From: an uncultured Bacilli bacterium | Lineage (GTDB): Bacteria > Bacillota_I > Bacilli_A > RF39 > UBA660 | Direction of reading: 5' to 3' | Length of the DNA: 64,000 nt | NCBI GenBank assembly: GCA_934168245.1 | Contig: CAKPMY010000007.1 | Span: 7,200-71,199, forward strand | In this document: one piece after another, positions 1-8,861 of the stretch | Layout: the number at the start of each line of letters is the position of its first letter | Numbering within the stretch: the stretch's first letter is position 1 | Made by a program: the position numbers and the translations under genes | The notes under the pieces: model-generated | Database searches by the model: none | Told to the model about the DNA's origin: nothing | What the model saw: the letters and a program-made list of their open reading frames with translations, nothing else

Positions 1-315
1 TCTACTACCATTTGCCATATTAGCAAAAATATAACTGCAAGAAGTCTTATGAGTTGGTATCTTTTCAAGATAGGTAGTGTTGGCTCCTACTTTTTTAAAT
101 TCATCAATTATTCTATCGGCTTGGTAGTCAGCACCAAGGGCTGATATTACAGTTGTATCTACTCCCCATTTGGCTAAAACATAGGCTCCATTTGGACCAG
201 AACCACCACCACATTCTACATGATATGGTATACGATATTTATCATTTTCTACTGGATAATCAGTCATTGGAAGTGTTGTATCAAAAGTTGAGTGCCCTAT
301 ACAAATTGCTTTCAT
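1..315 (-). CDS. PfkB-family carbohydrate kinase (5' part, cut by window edge)
   Basis: This is the N-terminal 105 codons of a ribokinase/PfkB-like sugar kinase that would phosphorylate a sugar or nucleoside with ATP in the cytoplasm. The frame is open from an ATG at 315 to the window edge. It begins MKAICIGHSTFDTTLP and carries a Gly-rich substrate-binding stretch (ECGGGSGPNGAYVLAKWG, residues 34-51), then the 'ALGAD' strand and 'DEFKKVGANTTYL' typical of the family's first domain. A GAGGGTG ribosome binding site lies just upstream of the ATG. The C-terminal DTxGAGD catalytic motif is outside the window, so the substrate cannot be named. The family call is firm; the specificity is unknown. 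Confidence 0.8.
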   Translation of the reverse strand, partial: MKAICIGHSTFDTTLPMTDYPVENDKYRIPYHVECGGGSGPNGAYVLAKWGVDTTVISALGADYQADRIIDEFKKVGANTTYLEKIPTHKTSCSYIFANMANGSR

Positions 316-423
316 TTTTTCACCCTCTATTCCTATATAGTATATCAAAAGTTAGGAGAACTTTAAAGTAGTTGAGACGGTTTTGTATGGAAAAAAGCGA
401 CATGGCATTTTTACTTGTAAAGA

Positions 424-452
424 TGGACTTTTTAGAAAATATGTGGTATAAT
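424..452 (+). promoter_or_regulatory. Sigma-A-type promoter for the 479-1429 gene
   Basis: A TGGACT -35 and a TATAAT -10 separated by 17 bp lie 26 bp upstream of the ATG at 479. The -35 is weak (4 of 6 matches) but the -10 is perfect. Confidence 0.6.
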
Positions 453-478
453 ACGGTGCTTATGAAAGGGGTAATAAT

Positions 479-1429
479 ATGGATGAGTTGTTTTTAAAGT
501 GTTATCGATTAGTACTTGAGAATATACGTGATAGAGTTCCTTTTGAAGCAATTTCTCTACTGAGTATTTCAGTTCTTGCTTTATATCTAGTTGATAAAGA
601 GATAGTTTTAGAAAAAATGCCTAGTATAATACAAAATACGTGGATTAAAATTGAAAGGAAGTCAATCATAGAGCAAGTGCGTGAGGTTGGTATAAAAGAT
701 GAGGCTTGCTTTTCTCGAATTAATGGGGCGGTTTCTACTGTACTTTGTCATGATGAGTTTGGTAATCCTGCCGCGGGAAAAATTCTTTTTGTACCTTTAG
801 ATTATAGTAAAAAGAGATTAGAGATTATTAATACTATAGTTCATGAACTTACACATTTGTTAAGGGAGCAAAAACCAGTTCTTGATGGGGAAATATTTAC
901 TTTGCAAGGTGGAGTTTCTATGAGCCGATACAATACTCGTACTGAAGTTTCTGAGAATGAGTTTCATTGGTTTGAAGATGCTATTGTTGAACATCATGTA
1001 AAAAAGGCTATCGATGCGTTGATGAGTTTTTTAGAAAATGATACCGATAAGACCAATTGTCTTATGGTTTTAGATGGTGGCAAAGAAACGTATAAAGACA
1101 TTGAAAATATTTCATATAGTTTTTTTAATATAACTATGGATGTTTTGAATGAGGATGATAACTTTAAGAAGATTATTGATGATTCTTTTCAAGGACAATA
1201 TGTAGGTGGTAGGTTAAGTAAATATTTTAATGAAGTAATGGCCGGAGAGGTGACCTTTTCGGAATATGCTTCACTTTTCGATCAACTAGGGGAAGCATTA
1301 GCAGCAAACAATCCTACTCCTATGGAAGGATTATTTAAAAAGATTGGAGATATTACAAGAGATTTTTATTTTAGGACAGGCGCCAATGAAAAAAGAGGAA
1401 TTAAAAGACCTTATGAAAAGGTTGAGTAA
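479..1429 (+). CDS. Unknown HExxH metallopeptidase-like protein
   Basis: This 316-residue protein has no family I recognise by name. It carries a zinc-metallopeptidase-type motif VHELTHLL (H122, E123, H126). A downstream acidic helix (WFEDAIVEHH, about residues 164-173) could supply the third zinc ligand, as in gluzincins. No signal peptide or membrane segment is visible, so it is probably cytoplasmic. The start is supported by a GAAAGGGG site 6-13 bases upstream and by the promoter at 424-452. It stands alone on the plus strand and converges on the NUDIX gene. Metal-dependent peptidase activity is an inference from the motif. The other HExxH protein at 25222-26400 is not obviously related outside the motif. 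Confidence 0.75.
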   Translation: MDELFLKCYRLVLENIRDRVPFEAISLLSISVLALYLVDKEIVLEKMPSIIQNTWIKIERKSIIEQVREVGIKDEACFSRINGAVSTVLCHDEFGNPAAGKILFVPLDYSKKRLEIINTIVHELTHLLREQKPVLDGEIFTLQGGVSMSRYNTRTEVSENEFHWFEDAIVEHHVKKAIDALMSFLENDTDKTNCLMVLDGGKETYKDIENISYSFFNITMDVLNEDDNFKKIIDDSFQGQYVGGRLSKYFNEVMAGEVTFSEYASLFDQLGEALAANNPTPMEGLFKKIGDITRDFYFRTGANEKRGIKRPYEKVE

Positions 1430-1439
1430 TTTCTCTTTT

Positions 1440-1877
1440 TTATTTAGTAATAGTTTCCAATAAATTAATGTCTACAATATTTCCATTTTCGTATTTGGTT
1501 AAGGCTTCTATTATTAAAGTCTTGGCTCTTAGGCAATCCTGCATATTTTTTAGTTCTTCTAGTGAGTACCAAGCAACATCTAGGATCTCTTTTTTATCAT
1601 AGTTAATTGAACCGTTAATAATTTTAGCACTAAATATTATACTTAGCCAGTTATCAGTTTCTGTTACTTTATTACTTAATTGAATTAGTCCAGTTAAGTC
1701 GACAGTGTAACCGGTTTCTTCTAAAATCTCACGTTTAGTGCCTTCAATAATTGTTTCATTATCTTCTAAGTGACCAGCGGGAATATTCCATTTTCCTTGA
1801 CATTTTTCTTTGGCTTCTTGAACTAATAAATATTTACCGTTTTGTTCAATGATTCCCCCTACTAGTATTTTTGGCAT
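1440..1877 (-). CDS. NUDIX hydrolase
   Basis: This 145-residue NUDIX-fold pyrophosphohydrolase would cleave a nucleoside diphosphate linked to another moiety (X), using Mg2+. The full Nudix box GX5EX7REUXEEXGU is present at residues 35-57 (G35, E41, R49, E50, E53, E54, G56). The N-terminal 'VGGIIEQNGKYLLVQE' strand pair matches MutT/ADP-ribose-type enzymes. A strong TAGGAGG site precedes the ATG. It converges with the HExxH gene, their stops about 10 bp apart. The substrate (oxidised nucleotide, ADP-ribose or other) cannot be read from sequence. Confidence 0.92.
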   Translation of the reverse strand: MPKILVGGIIEQNGKYLLVQEAKEKCQGKWNIPAGHLEDNETIIEGTKREILEETGYTVDLTGLIQLSNKVTETDNWLSIIFSAKIINGSINYDKKEILDVAWYSLEELKNMQDCLRAKTLIIEALTKYENGNIVDINLLETITK

Positions 1878-1925
1878 AGTTATCCTCCTAAAGTATTTTA
1901 TAAAGATTGGACTTTGTCTTGTAAT

Positions 1926-2696
1926 TTACTTGAATGTATTTACAATAAATTTTGTTGTGACGGCTACGGCTTCTTGAAGAGCCTTTTCATTGTTTCTAAA
2001 AGTATGTTCTCCATCTTTTATTAGTTTTAAAGTTGGTGTTTGACATTTTTTAGAGACTTTTACCGATAATTCATAAGGAACTGTTTTATCGGCTGTACCA
2101 TGAACAAATAAGATTGGTAAGGACAATTGTTCTAGATTTTCATAAGGTTTTAGGCTATATACTTCATCAAATAGTTTTAGGCCATAATTTACTTTAGTAC
2201 CATTATTTTTTTCTCTTGTATAAAAGCCCTCTTTTTTGGCTATTTCATATCCTTCTTTGGTAAAAGCCTTATTAGATGGATCTTGATAATCTAGAACACC
2301 ATACCAAGATACTAGTCCTTTTATATTTGAATAGTCTTTATAATTTAATAAAGATATAATACTGGCTCCAAAACTAGCACCTAAAATGATAAATTCATTA
2401 TAATTTAGACTTTGTAGTAAGGAAATGGTACTTTTCAAATCTTCTATTTCACCAGAAATAGTCATTTCATAATCTTTTCCTGTACTTTCACCGTGAGAGC
2501 GAAAGTCAAATCTAAAAGTATTTATTTTGTTTTGTAATAGACTTAAAACTAAGGCATCAAAAGCACCATTTTCAGATTTATTGCCACCTAGCCCGTGACA
2601 TAAGATTACAATTTTTTTATTACTATTTGGTCTTGATAGTAAACCTTTTAAAAGTACGTTGTTGGTACTTCGATATTCTATTTTTTCTTCATTCAT
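1926..2696 (-). CDS. Alpha/beta hydrolase (serine esterase/acyl hydrolase type)
   Basis: This is a cytoplasmic alpha/beta-fold hydrolase of 256 residues. Counting from the preceding GTG at 2705, the nucleophile elbow is GASFG with S111, the acid is D206 in 'TADKTVP' and the base is H234 in 'DGEHTF'. The oxyanion strand reads 'LCHGLGGNK'. The GTG sits inside the AAGGTG ribosome binding site, so the ATG at 2696 is the better start and subtracts three from those numbers. The layout resembles the esterase/BAAT-like group that includes feruloyl esterases and peptide hydrolases. The substrate is unknown. Confidence 0.88.
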   Translation of the reverse strand: MNEEKIEYRSTNNVLLKGLLSRPNSNKKIVILCHGLGGNKSENGAFDALVLSLLQNKINTFRFDFRSHGESTGKDYEMTISGEIEDLKSTISLLQSLNYNEFIILGASFGASIISLLNYKDYSNIKGLVSWYGVLDYQDPSNKAFTKEGYEIAKKEGFYTREKNNGTKVNYGLKLFDEVYSLKPYENLEQLSLPILFVHGTADKTVPYELSVKVSKKCQTPTLKLIKDGEHTFRNNEKALQEAVAVTTKFIVNTFK

Positions 2697-2737
2697 TTTT
2701 ATCACCTTACTATTATGTTTTTATACTAATTTTTTTA

Positions 2738-3172
2738 TTACTTTTTGGGTAGTGATTTAATTTTTACCTTTGCCCGTTCATGGACTGGCTCTTCTTTTGA
2801 AAGGTATAAATCTTGAGGCATATTAGCAATATAGTTTAATTCGTATAATAAACCTTTATCCGCACTTATGAAACTTTCTCTGGCGGATAGTGACCAAGTA
2901 CCATCTCTAAGAATGTATGCTGAGAGCATGTAATAACTTGGATCAACTACTTTTATTCTCTTTAATACGATTTTTTTATTTTCTTGCTGGTACTTTTCTA
3001 GAGGTAGTAAAGCAAGATGAGAAATGTTTTTTACTGGTATTTCTTCTTGGTAAGAAATAGTTCCATCTGTTGTTAGTTGAATAAGAGCAATAGGCCTTTC
3101 ATTGTCGTTTACAGTTACAGTTTCTACTTCTACACATTTTGTTGAGTCTTTTTTAAATTTTTTATAAAACAT
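2738..3172 (-). CDS. Hypothetical protein
   Basis: A 144-residue protein that I do not recognise. It has a basic N-terminus (MFYKKFKKDSTK), a mixed beta-rich body and a basic tail ending KSLPKK. No signal peptide, membrane segment or catalytic motif is visible. The AAAGGAGAG site upstream of the ATG is strong, supporting a real gene. It lies between an alpha/beta hydrolase and a small membrane protein, with no overlap that would suggest tight coupling. Confidence 0.65.
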   Translation of the reverse strand: MFYKKFKKDSTKCVEVETVTVNDNERPIALIQLTTDGTISYQEEIPVKNISHLALLPLEKYQQENKKIVLKRIKVVDPSYYMLSAYILRDGTWSLSARESFISADKGLLYELNYIANMPQDLYLSKEEPVHERAKVKIKSLPKK

Positions 3173-3346
3173 ATTATACTCTCTCCTTTTTGGTTTAAAC
3201 TCTTAAGTATAGCATAACATATTTTAGAAGTTTTGTGATAGCAGGAGTTGTTTTTTCAAAAAGAAAAAGACTAAAATTTAGCCCTTTAATTATAGAATGC
3301 AACTTATTTTAAGCCTTTTCTTGGTTTTGAATGAGATTTGGTTTTT

Positions 3347-3910
3347 TTAAGAATAATATGTATTGCCTGATGAGTCCTTTTTAGCGACGGTTCCATCGGC
3401 AAAGGTTTCATCTCCTTTATAGTTAGTCGTACTAGAAGTTATATTTCCATCTTTATCCGTATAGGTGGTAACACCTAAGCCATTACTGTAGCCTGTTGCT
3501 GCATAATTACCTACTTCATCGGTAAATGTTTGCTGCCCAAAACCATTATCAATAGATGCTCCAATCATATTACCTTCTTCATCGTAGTACGACGTTTTGC
3601 CAGATACATCTGTAAAGGCACGAGCTGGTTTTCTTTTCTCTTTCTTTTTTGCCTTTTCTTTAGCAAGGTCATCATTAATTGAATTTTGATAGACAGCACT
3701 ACTTGGGGAAGGCTTTCCTGAGTAACTAGTAACTTCAAAAGTATTTCTAAAGAATTTATAGATTAAAAGTGCAATTCCACAAGTTGCAACTGTTGGGACA
3801 ACAAGTAAAATGGCAGTTATGGGCTTTATTGGCTGACAAACTTTTTTAATTAAAAAATATACTCCTAATGATATTATGGCTACTATGATAATTATAATTA
3901 CGGAACTCAT
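3347..3910 (-). CDS. Small membrane protein with YD-like 'T-D-x-x-G-N' repeats
   Basis: This 187-residue protein has two N-terminal hydrophobic segments (about residues 3-21 and 30-51), then a charged linker and a hydrophilic tail. The tail contains three to four short repeats of the form [FY]-T-D-x-x-G-[NK], for example 'FTDVSGKTSYYD', 'FTDEVGNYAATG' and 'YTDKDGNITSST', followed by 'DSSGNTYYS'. These resemble the beta-strand repeats of RHS/YD or wall-binding proteins, but the match is only at pattern level. A GAGGTGAT site precedes the ATG. Membrane anchoring is likely; function is unknown. Confidence 0.65.
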   Translation of the reverse strand: MSSVIIIIIVAIISLGVYFLIKKVCQPIKPITAILLVVPTVATCGIALLIYKFFRNTFEVTSYSGKPSPSSAVYQNSINDDLAKEKAKKKEKRKPARAFTDVSGKTSYYDEEGNMIGASIDNGFGQQTFTDEVGNYAATGYSNGLGVTTYTDKDGNITSSTTNYKGDETFADGTVAKKDSSGNTYYS

Positions 3911-4001
3911 TTTATCACCTCTATTATAGAGTATAACAGAACTTTTAGATTATTTCTAGATGTCATTGTTGGGGGATTAGAAATTGCTGGTATTTTTTTC
4001 G

Positions 4002-4030
4002 AAAAGAAAACTCTATCAACGGATAGAGTT
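4002..4030 (-). terminator. Rho-independent terminator of ppdK
   Basis: A perfect 9-bp stem (AACTCTATC/GATAGAGTT, 4009-4017 with 4022-4030) with a 4-base loop is followed on the minus strand by TTTTCTTTT, 33 bp past the ppdK stop. Confidence 0.8.
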
Positions 4031-4062
4031 ATTCTATATTTTTGCATTCTTTTATGGAAAGA

Positions 4063-6687
4063 TTATTCTTTATTATTGATTGCAGCTTGAGCAGCGGCTA
4101 ATCTTGCTACTGGTACACGGAATGGTGAACAAGATACATAATCAAGTCCTACTCTATGACAGAAATCAATACTCTTTGGATCCCCACCATGTTCACCACA
4201 GATTCCTAAGTGAATATTTGGTCTAGTTTTGCGACCAAGTTCAGCAGCCATAGCAACTAATTTACCAACACCAGTTTGATCGATTGTTGCGAATGGATCT
4301 TGTTCAAGAATTTTCTTCTTGTAATAATCTCCTAAGAATTTAGTAGCATCATCTCTTGAGAAACCAAATGTCATTTGAGTTAAGTCATTTGTACCGAAAC
4401 TGAAGAATTCAGCCTCTTCTGCTATTTCATCAGCAGTTAGAGCGGCTCTTGGAATTTCGATCATAGTACCAACTTCATACTTTAAGTCAGCACCTTTTTC
4501 CTTAATAATTTCATTTGCTGTTTCTACAACAATATTTTTAACATATTTTAATTCTTTTACAGTTCCAACTAGTGGAATCATAATTTCAGGAATAACTGTT
4601 TTGCCTTCATTTTGAACATTTATTGCTGCTTCAATTACGGCTCTTGTTTGCATTTTAGCAATTTCTGGATAAGTAATTGCTAGACGGCAACCACGATGTC
4701 CCATCATTGGATTGAATTCTTTTAATGATTCAACTCTATTCTTTAAGGCTTCAAAAGTCATACCTAAACTTTCAGCTAAAGGTTTAATTTCTTCATCTGT
4801 ATGTGGTAAGAATTCATGTAGAGGTGGGTCTAAGAAACGAATTGTTACTGTATAACCATCCATGGCTCTAAATAAGCCTTCAAAGTCATCTCTTTGATAT
4901 GGAAGAATTTTTTCTAGCGCTTCTTCACGTGCTTCTACAGTTGTTGCAGTAATCATACGACGGAAGTTAAAGATTCTTTCTTCCTCAAAGAACATATGCT
5001 CAGTACGGCATAGACCAATTCCTTCAGCACCGAACTTTCTAGCCTGAAGAGCATCTCTTGGAGTATCAGCATTTGTTCTGATTTTTAATTTACGAGTAGC
5101 ATCAGCCCATTCCATGATTGTTTCAAAGTTACCTGAAATTTCTGGTTCAACGGTTTTAATTTGTTCTCCGTAAACATTACCAGTTGATCCATCAAGACTG
5201 ATATAGTCTCCTTCATGGAATGTTGTGCCATCTTTTAATTTTAAAGTTTTATTTTCTTCATCAACAATGATATCACCACAACCTGATACACAGCAAGTAC
5301 CCATACCACGAGCAACAACGGCAGCGTGTGAAGTCATACCTCCACGTACAGTTAAGATACCATGAGCTAAGTTCATACCTTCGATATCTTCTGGTGAAGT
5401 TTCAAGTCTTGCTAAGATAAGATCTTTTTCTCCTGCTTCATGCATTTTAATTACATCTTCAGCAGTAAAACATAATTTACCAGTTGCAGCGCCAGGAGAA
5501 GCAGCAAGTCCAGTAGCAATTACTTTAGCAGCCTTTAGACTAGCATCATCGAAGTTAGGATGTAGCAATTGATCTAATTGCTTTGGTTCAATCTTTAATA
5601 AGGCTTCTTCCTTAGAAATCATACCTTCATTTACTAAGTCTACAGCAATTTTTAAAGCAGCCTTAGCAGTTCTTTTACCATTTCTTGTTTGTAACATGAA
5701 TAGTTTACCATCTTCAATAGTAAATTCCATATCTTGCATGTCACGATAATGGTCTTCTAGAATCTTACAAATTTTCTTGAATTCTTCGTAACATTCTGGC
5801 ATTACTTCTTTTAATGTTTCAATACTTTTTGGTGTACGAATTCCTGCTACAACGTCTTCACCTTGAGCATTCATTAAGTATTCACCATATAATTTATTTT
5901 CTCCAGTTGCTGGGTTTCTTGTGAAGGCAACACCTGTTCCTGATGTTTCACCTTTATTACCATAAACCATTTCTTGAACGTTTACAGCAGTTCCCCATTC
6001 ACTAGGAATGTCATTTAAACGACGATATGTAATTGCTCTATCATTGTTCCAACTTCTAAATACAGCTTTTACAGCCTCTATTAGTTGTTCTTTTGGATCT
6101 TGTGGAAAATCAGCATTAGCATGTTTCCTATATTCTCCTTTATAGATTTCAATTACTTCTTTTAAATCATCAGCAGTTAATTCTGTATCGAATTCAACAT
6201 TCTTTTCTTCTTTAATTTTATCGAAAAGTCTTTCAAATGATGATTTTGGGAAGCCCATAACAACATCAGCAAACATTTGAATAAAACGACGATAAGAATC
6301 GTAAACGAATCTTGGGTTATTTGTTACTTCACTAAATCCTTCAGCAACAGCATCGTTTAATCCTAGATTTAAAACTGTATCCATCATACCAGGCATACTT
6401 GCTCTAGCACCAGATCTTACAGATACTAATAATGGATTCTTAACATCGCCCATTGTTTTACCTGTTATCTCTTCTAGTTCTTTGATTTTAGATTCAATTT
6501 CTTCTATGATTGAGGAATTTAGTTTTTCACCATCTTCGTAGTATTTTGTACAAGCCTCTGTAGTTACTGTAAAACCTCTTGGAACTGGTAAGCCGATATT
6601 AGTCATTTCTGCTAAGTTGGCACCTTTACCACCTAAGAGATTACGCATATCTTTACTTCCTTCAGTAAACATATATACATATTTCAT
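4063..6687 (-). CDS. ppdK: Pyruvate, phosphate dikinase
   Basis: This 874-residue cytosolic enzyme interconverts pyruvate, ATP and Pi with PEP, AMP and PPi. It is usually a PPi-linked glycolytic or gluconeogenic enzyme in anaerobes. The N-terminal nucleotide-binding domain contains 'GGKGANLAEM' and 'SVRSGARASMPGMMDT' (about residues 19-107). The phosphohistidine domain has GGMTSHAAVVARG with H454. The C-terminal PEP/pyruvate barrel includes 'IPLVG', 'FSFGTNDLTQ' and 'CGEHGGDP', where the catalytic Cys sits. Length is typical of bacterial PPDK. A strong AGGAGG site precedes the start, with a promoter at 6723-6751 and a terminator downstream, so it is monocistronic. No adjacent PPDK regulatory protein gene was seen. 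Confidence 0.98.
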   Translation of the reverse strand: MKYVYMFTEGSKDMRNLLGGKGANLAEMTNIGLPVPRGFTVTTEACTKYYEDGEKLNSSIIEEIESKIKELEEITGKTMGDVKNPLLVSVRSGARASMPGMMDTVLNLGLNDAVAEGFSEVTNNPRFVYDSYRRFIQMFADVVMGFPKSSFERLFDKIKEEKNVEFDTELTADDLKEVIEIYKGEYRKHANADFPQDPKEQLIEAVKAVFRSWNNDRAITYRRLNDIPSEWGTAVNVQEMVYGNKGETSGTGVAFTRNPATGENKLYGEYLMNAQGEDVVAGIRTPKSIETLKEVMPECYEEFKKICKILEDHYRDMQDMEFTIEDGKLFMLQTRNGKRTAKAALKIAVDLVNEGMISKEEALLKIEPKQLDQLLHPNFDDASLKAAKVIATGLAASPGAATGKLCFTAEDVIKMHEAGEKDLILARLETSPEDIEGMNLAHGILTVRGGMTSHAAVVARGMGTCCVSGCGDIIVDEENKTLKLKDGTTFHEGDYISLDGSTGNVYGEQIKTVEPEISGNFETIMEWADATRKLKIRTNADTPRDALQARKFGAEGIGLCRTEHMFFEEERIFNFRRMITATTVEAREEALEKILPYQRDDFEGLFRAMDGYTVTIRFLDPPLHEFLPHTDEEIKPLAESLGMTFEALKNRVESLKEFNPMMGHRGCRLAITYPEIAKMQTRAVIEAAINVQNEGKTVIPEIMIPLVGTVKELKYVKNIVVETANEIIKEKGADLKYEVGTMIEIPRAALTADEIAEEAEFFSFGTNDLTQMTFGFSRDDATKFLGDYYKKKILEQDPFATIDQTGVGKLVAMAAELGRKTRPNIHLGICGEHGGDPKSIDFCHRVGLDYVSCSPFRVPVARLAAAQAAINNKE

Positions 6688-6722
6688 ATTCTATATTCCC
6701 TCCTATGTCATTAGACTCTTTT

Positions 6723-6751
6723 AGTATAGCAATTTATTGGTTTTATAACAA
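6723..6751 (-). promoter_or_regulatory. Sigma-A promoter of ppdK
   Basis: On the minus strand, TTGTTA and TATACT are separated by 17 bp, about 36 bp upstream of the ppdK ATG. Confidence 0.65.
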
Positions 6752-6785
6752 GTTTTTTTCTGATTTTTAACGATTTTTTTACATA

Positions 6786-6812
6786 GAAAAAGACTTATTT
6801 TAATAAGTCTTT
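6786..6812 (-). terminator. Terminator overlapping the end of trxA
   Basis: A 9-bp perfect stem (AAAGACTTA/TAAGTCTTT, 6789-6797 and 6804-6812) with a 6-base loop spans the trxA stop codon. It is followed on the minus strand by TTCTAT. Confidence 0.7.
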
Positions 6813-7094
6813 AATGGCATCTTTTTCTAAATAGCCAATTGAAGTTTGTTCTTCTTTTCCCTTTTTAAATACTTTTAAAGTTGGGATAGACATAATACCA
6901 TACCTACCTGCTAAGGCTTGATGTTTATCGACGTCAACTTTTATAACTGTTAAATCTTTATTTTCTTTAGATATTTCATCAATAATAGGACTTATTAAGC
7001 GACATGGGCCACACCAAGTGGCATAAAAGTCTACTAGAACTAAATCATTATTTATTAATTGATCAAAATCTTGTTCATTTTCTAAGAATATCAT
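6795..7094 (-). CDS. trxA: Thioredoxin
   Basis: A 99-residue single-domain thioredoxin, a cytoplasmic dithiol reductant. The redox centre WCGPC occupies residues 27-31 (C28, C31), with the usual 'VDFYATWCGPC' strand and a cis-proline at P71 in 'MSIPTLKVF'. Length and order of secondary structure are canonical. It follows the CvpA-like gene by about 23 bp and is probably its transcriptional partner, with the terminator at its 3' end. No thioredoxin reductase gene is in the window. Confidence 0.95.
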   Translation of the reverse strand: MIFLENEQDFDQLINNDLVLVDFYATWCGPCRLISPIIDEISKENKDLTVIKVDVDKHQALAGRYGIMSIPTLKVFKKGKEEQTSIGYLEKDAIKDLLK

Positions 7095-7117
7095 ATTAAT
7101 TCCTTTCCTTTGACGTT

Positions 7118-7864
7118 TTACTTGTATTTTGCTATTACTTTATCGATTCCTTTGACACCTTCTAGTTTGTCTAGAATTACTAATTGTTCAACAGTATGAG
7201 CAGTTGTTATATCGTACTTTATCATAGTATCGATTATTTGTAAATTGGCATCATTAGTACTTATCTTTTTGTTTACTACTTTGTCGGCAACTGTATAAAT
7301 ATCAGTTATAGAATTAGTTACATTACTAGTACTACTTGATAAGATTGGACTCTTATAAACAATAGTATTAACTAGATAACTATTTTTATACATTTTGAAA
7401 TTTTGAAATGGTAAAACTAGGAATAATAGTATTAAAAAGGCAAATAAGTATCCTTCTAATAATCCGATGATAAAGCCACCAATTGCTGATGGTAACTTTA
7501 AGATTATAGTGGCATTAACTAGTTTTTGGAGTAATCCAGAGACGGTTGTTAAAATACCATAAATGGATAATAGTAAGACTATTATAATGATGAAGGCTAA
7601 TAGTTGATATATTAAAATATTTATAGAAACTAGGCCTTCTAGTTCACCTTTAAAAGTAAAGAATGGAAAATATTTACATAGAAAATTGCCGAATTGATCT
7701 TTTAGTTGAAAAGCAACTAAGAAAACGATGATAATTCCAACTAGGGATACCGCTCCTTTTATTACTCCTTGTTTGGCTCCGGCGATTGCAAATATAGCAA
7801 TAAATAGTACTATACCGATGTCAAATACTATACCTTTGTCAAGTATATCTGTAAGTATACTCAT
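7118..7864 (-). CDS. CvpA-family membrane protein
   Basis: A 248-residue integral membrane protein of the colicin V production (CvpA) family. The N-terminus shows 'DIGIVLFIAIFAIAG-KQGVIKGAVSLVGI', the family signature. About four hydrophobic helices lie in the first 160 residues, followed by a soluble Ser/Asn-rich C-terminal part. A GTG three codons upstream of the chosen ATG at 7864 lies within the GGAGAGTG ribosome binding site and is unlikely to be used. CvpA proteins have been linked to envelope homeostasis, but a precise role is not established. It shares a 67-bp divergent intergenic region with rnhC. Confidence 0.82.
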   Translation of the reverse strand: MSILTDILDKGIVFDIGIVLFIAIFAIAGAKQGVIKGAVSLVGIIIVFLVAFQLKDQFGNFLCKYFPFFTFKGELEGLVSINILIYQLLAFIIIIVLLLSIYGILTTVSGLLQKLVNATIILKLPSAIGGFIIGLLEGYLFAFLILLFLVLPFQNFKMYKNSYLVNTIVYKSPILSSSTSNVTNSITDIYTVADKVVNKKISTNDANLQIIDTMIKYDITTAHTVEQLVILDKLEGVKGIDKVIAKYK

Positions 7865-7886
7865 TTTAATCACTCTCCTATTTTTA

Positions 7887-7919
7887 ATTATAAACTATTT
7901 TTAGTAATTATGCTATAAT
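7887..7919. promoter_or_regulatory. Divergent -10 elements between the CvpA gene and rnhC
   Basis: Two outward-facing TATAAT hexamers are present: minus strand at 7887-7892 toward the CvpA gene and plus strand at 7914-7919 toward rnhC. Neither has a good -35 at 17 bp, so exact promoters are uncertain. Confidence 0.5.
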
Positions 7920-7938
7920 AATTTTAGAGGTGGACATA

Positions 7939-8850
7939 ATGAACGTAGTTATTAAAGTAAATGATGAAATAAAACAGAAAATGATTGAATATTATAAAGA
8001 TAAAAAAAGAGATAAAGTTATTCCTTATGTTGTTTTTCAGGCAGAGGAAGAAGACACAGTTATTACAATGTATGAATCTGGCAAAGTAATGTTTCAAGGA
8101 AAAAGTGCGGATGTTGATGCAGCGATGTGGGGAGTGGCTTTGGAAAATACAAAAGAAAAACAAGAAGAAGCAAAAAAAGCCGATGCAAAATATTACAATA
8201 CTAATGCTGTTGGATCAGATGAAGTTGGCACTGGAGATTATTTTGGACCGATTGTTGTTACGGCTACTTATGTAAAAAAAGAAGATATACCTTATTTAGA
8301 GAGTTTAGGCGTTGGAGATTCTAAAAAGATAGATGATTCTAAGATCTTAAAAATTGCGCCAGAAATTGCTAAGCGAGTTAAGTATCGTAGTATTATACTT
8401 AGTAATAAAGAATACAATGAAAAGTATGCAAAAGATATTAATATGAATAAGATTAAGGCAATTATGCATAATAAGGTTTTATATCAATTAATGCAAGAAG
8501 AAAAACCAGTCGTTGATTATATTATTGTTGATGAGTTTGCTAGAGAAGCAAGATATTATGAATATTTAAGAGATGTTAAAGATGTACAACGTGATATTAC
8601 TTTTATTACAAAGGCAGAAGATAAGAATTTGGCGGTTGCCGCTGGTTCAATTATTAGTAGATATATTTTCTTGAAAGAGTTTGATAAGTTATGTGATAGT
8701 ATTCATATTCCATTACCTAAAGGTGCTGGTAAGGATGTTGATACTATTGGTGAAGAGGTCGTTGAAAAATACGGGAAGGATAAGTTAAAAGAAATTGCGA
8801 AGTTTAATTTTAAAAATACAGATAGGATTTTACATACGATGGTTATGTAG
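7939..8850 (+). CDS. rnhC: Ribonuclease HIII
   Basis: A 303-residue cytoplasmic endonuclease that cuts RNA in RNA-DNA hybrids. The N-terminal ~80 residues match the TBP-like substrate-binding domain of RNase HIII. The catalytic domain starts with GSDEVGTGDYFGP (D94, E95), then 'GVGDSKK' and 'DYIIVDEFA', which carry further metal-binding acids. The DEVGxGDYFGP form distinguishes HIII from HII. A GTG at 7930 overlaps the AGAGGTG site and is rejected in favour of the ATG at 7939. The methyltransferase gene follows 11 bp downstream, ending in a shared terminator. Confidence 0.96.
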   Translation: MNVVIKVNDEIKQKMIEYYKDKKRDKVIPYVVFQAEEEDTVITMYESGKVMFQGKSADVDAAMWGVALENTKEKQEEAKKADAKYYNTNAVGSDEVGTGDYFGPIVVTATYVKKEDIPYLESLGVGDSKKIDDSKILKIAPEIAKRVKYRSIILSNKEYNEKYAKDINMNKIKAIMHNKVLYQLMQEEKPVVDYIIVDEFAREARYYEYLRDVKDVQRDITFITKAEDKNLAVAAGSIISRYIFLKEFDKLCDSIHIPLPKGAGKDVDTIGEEVVEKYGKDKLKEIAKFNFKNTDRILHTMVM

Positions 8851-8861
8851 GTGAAGATAGT

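Noticed and set aside
2738..3172. Possible fifth member of the MxKLDxxYxC family
   Set aside because: It lacks the N-terminal signature and the KTxDxKV block; similarity is only in general size.
7924..8163. Minus-strand open frame opposite rnhC
   Set aside because: Phe/His-rich shadow of the rnhC coding strand, with no start signals.
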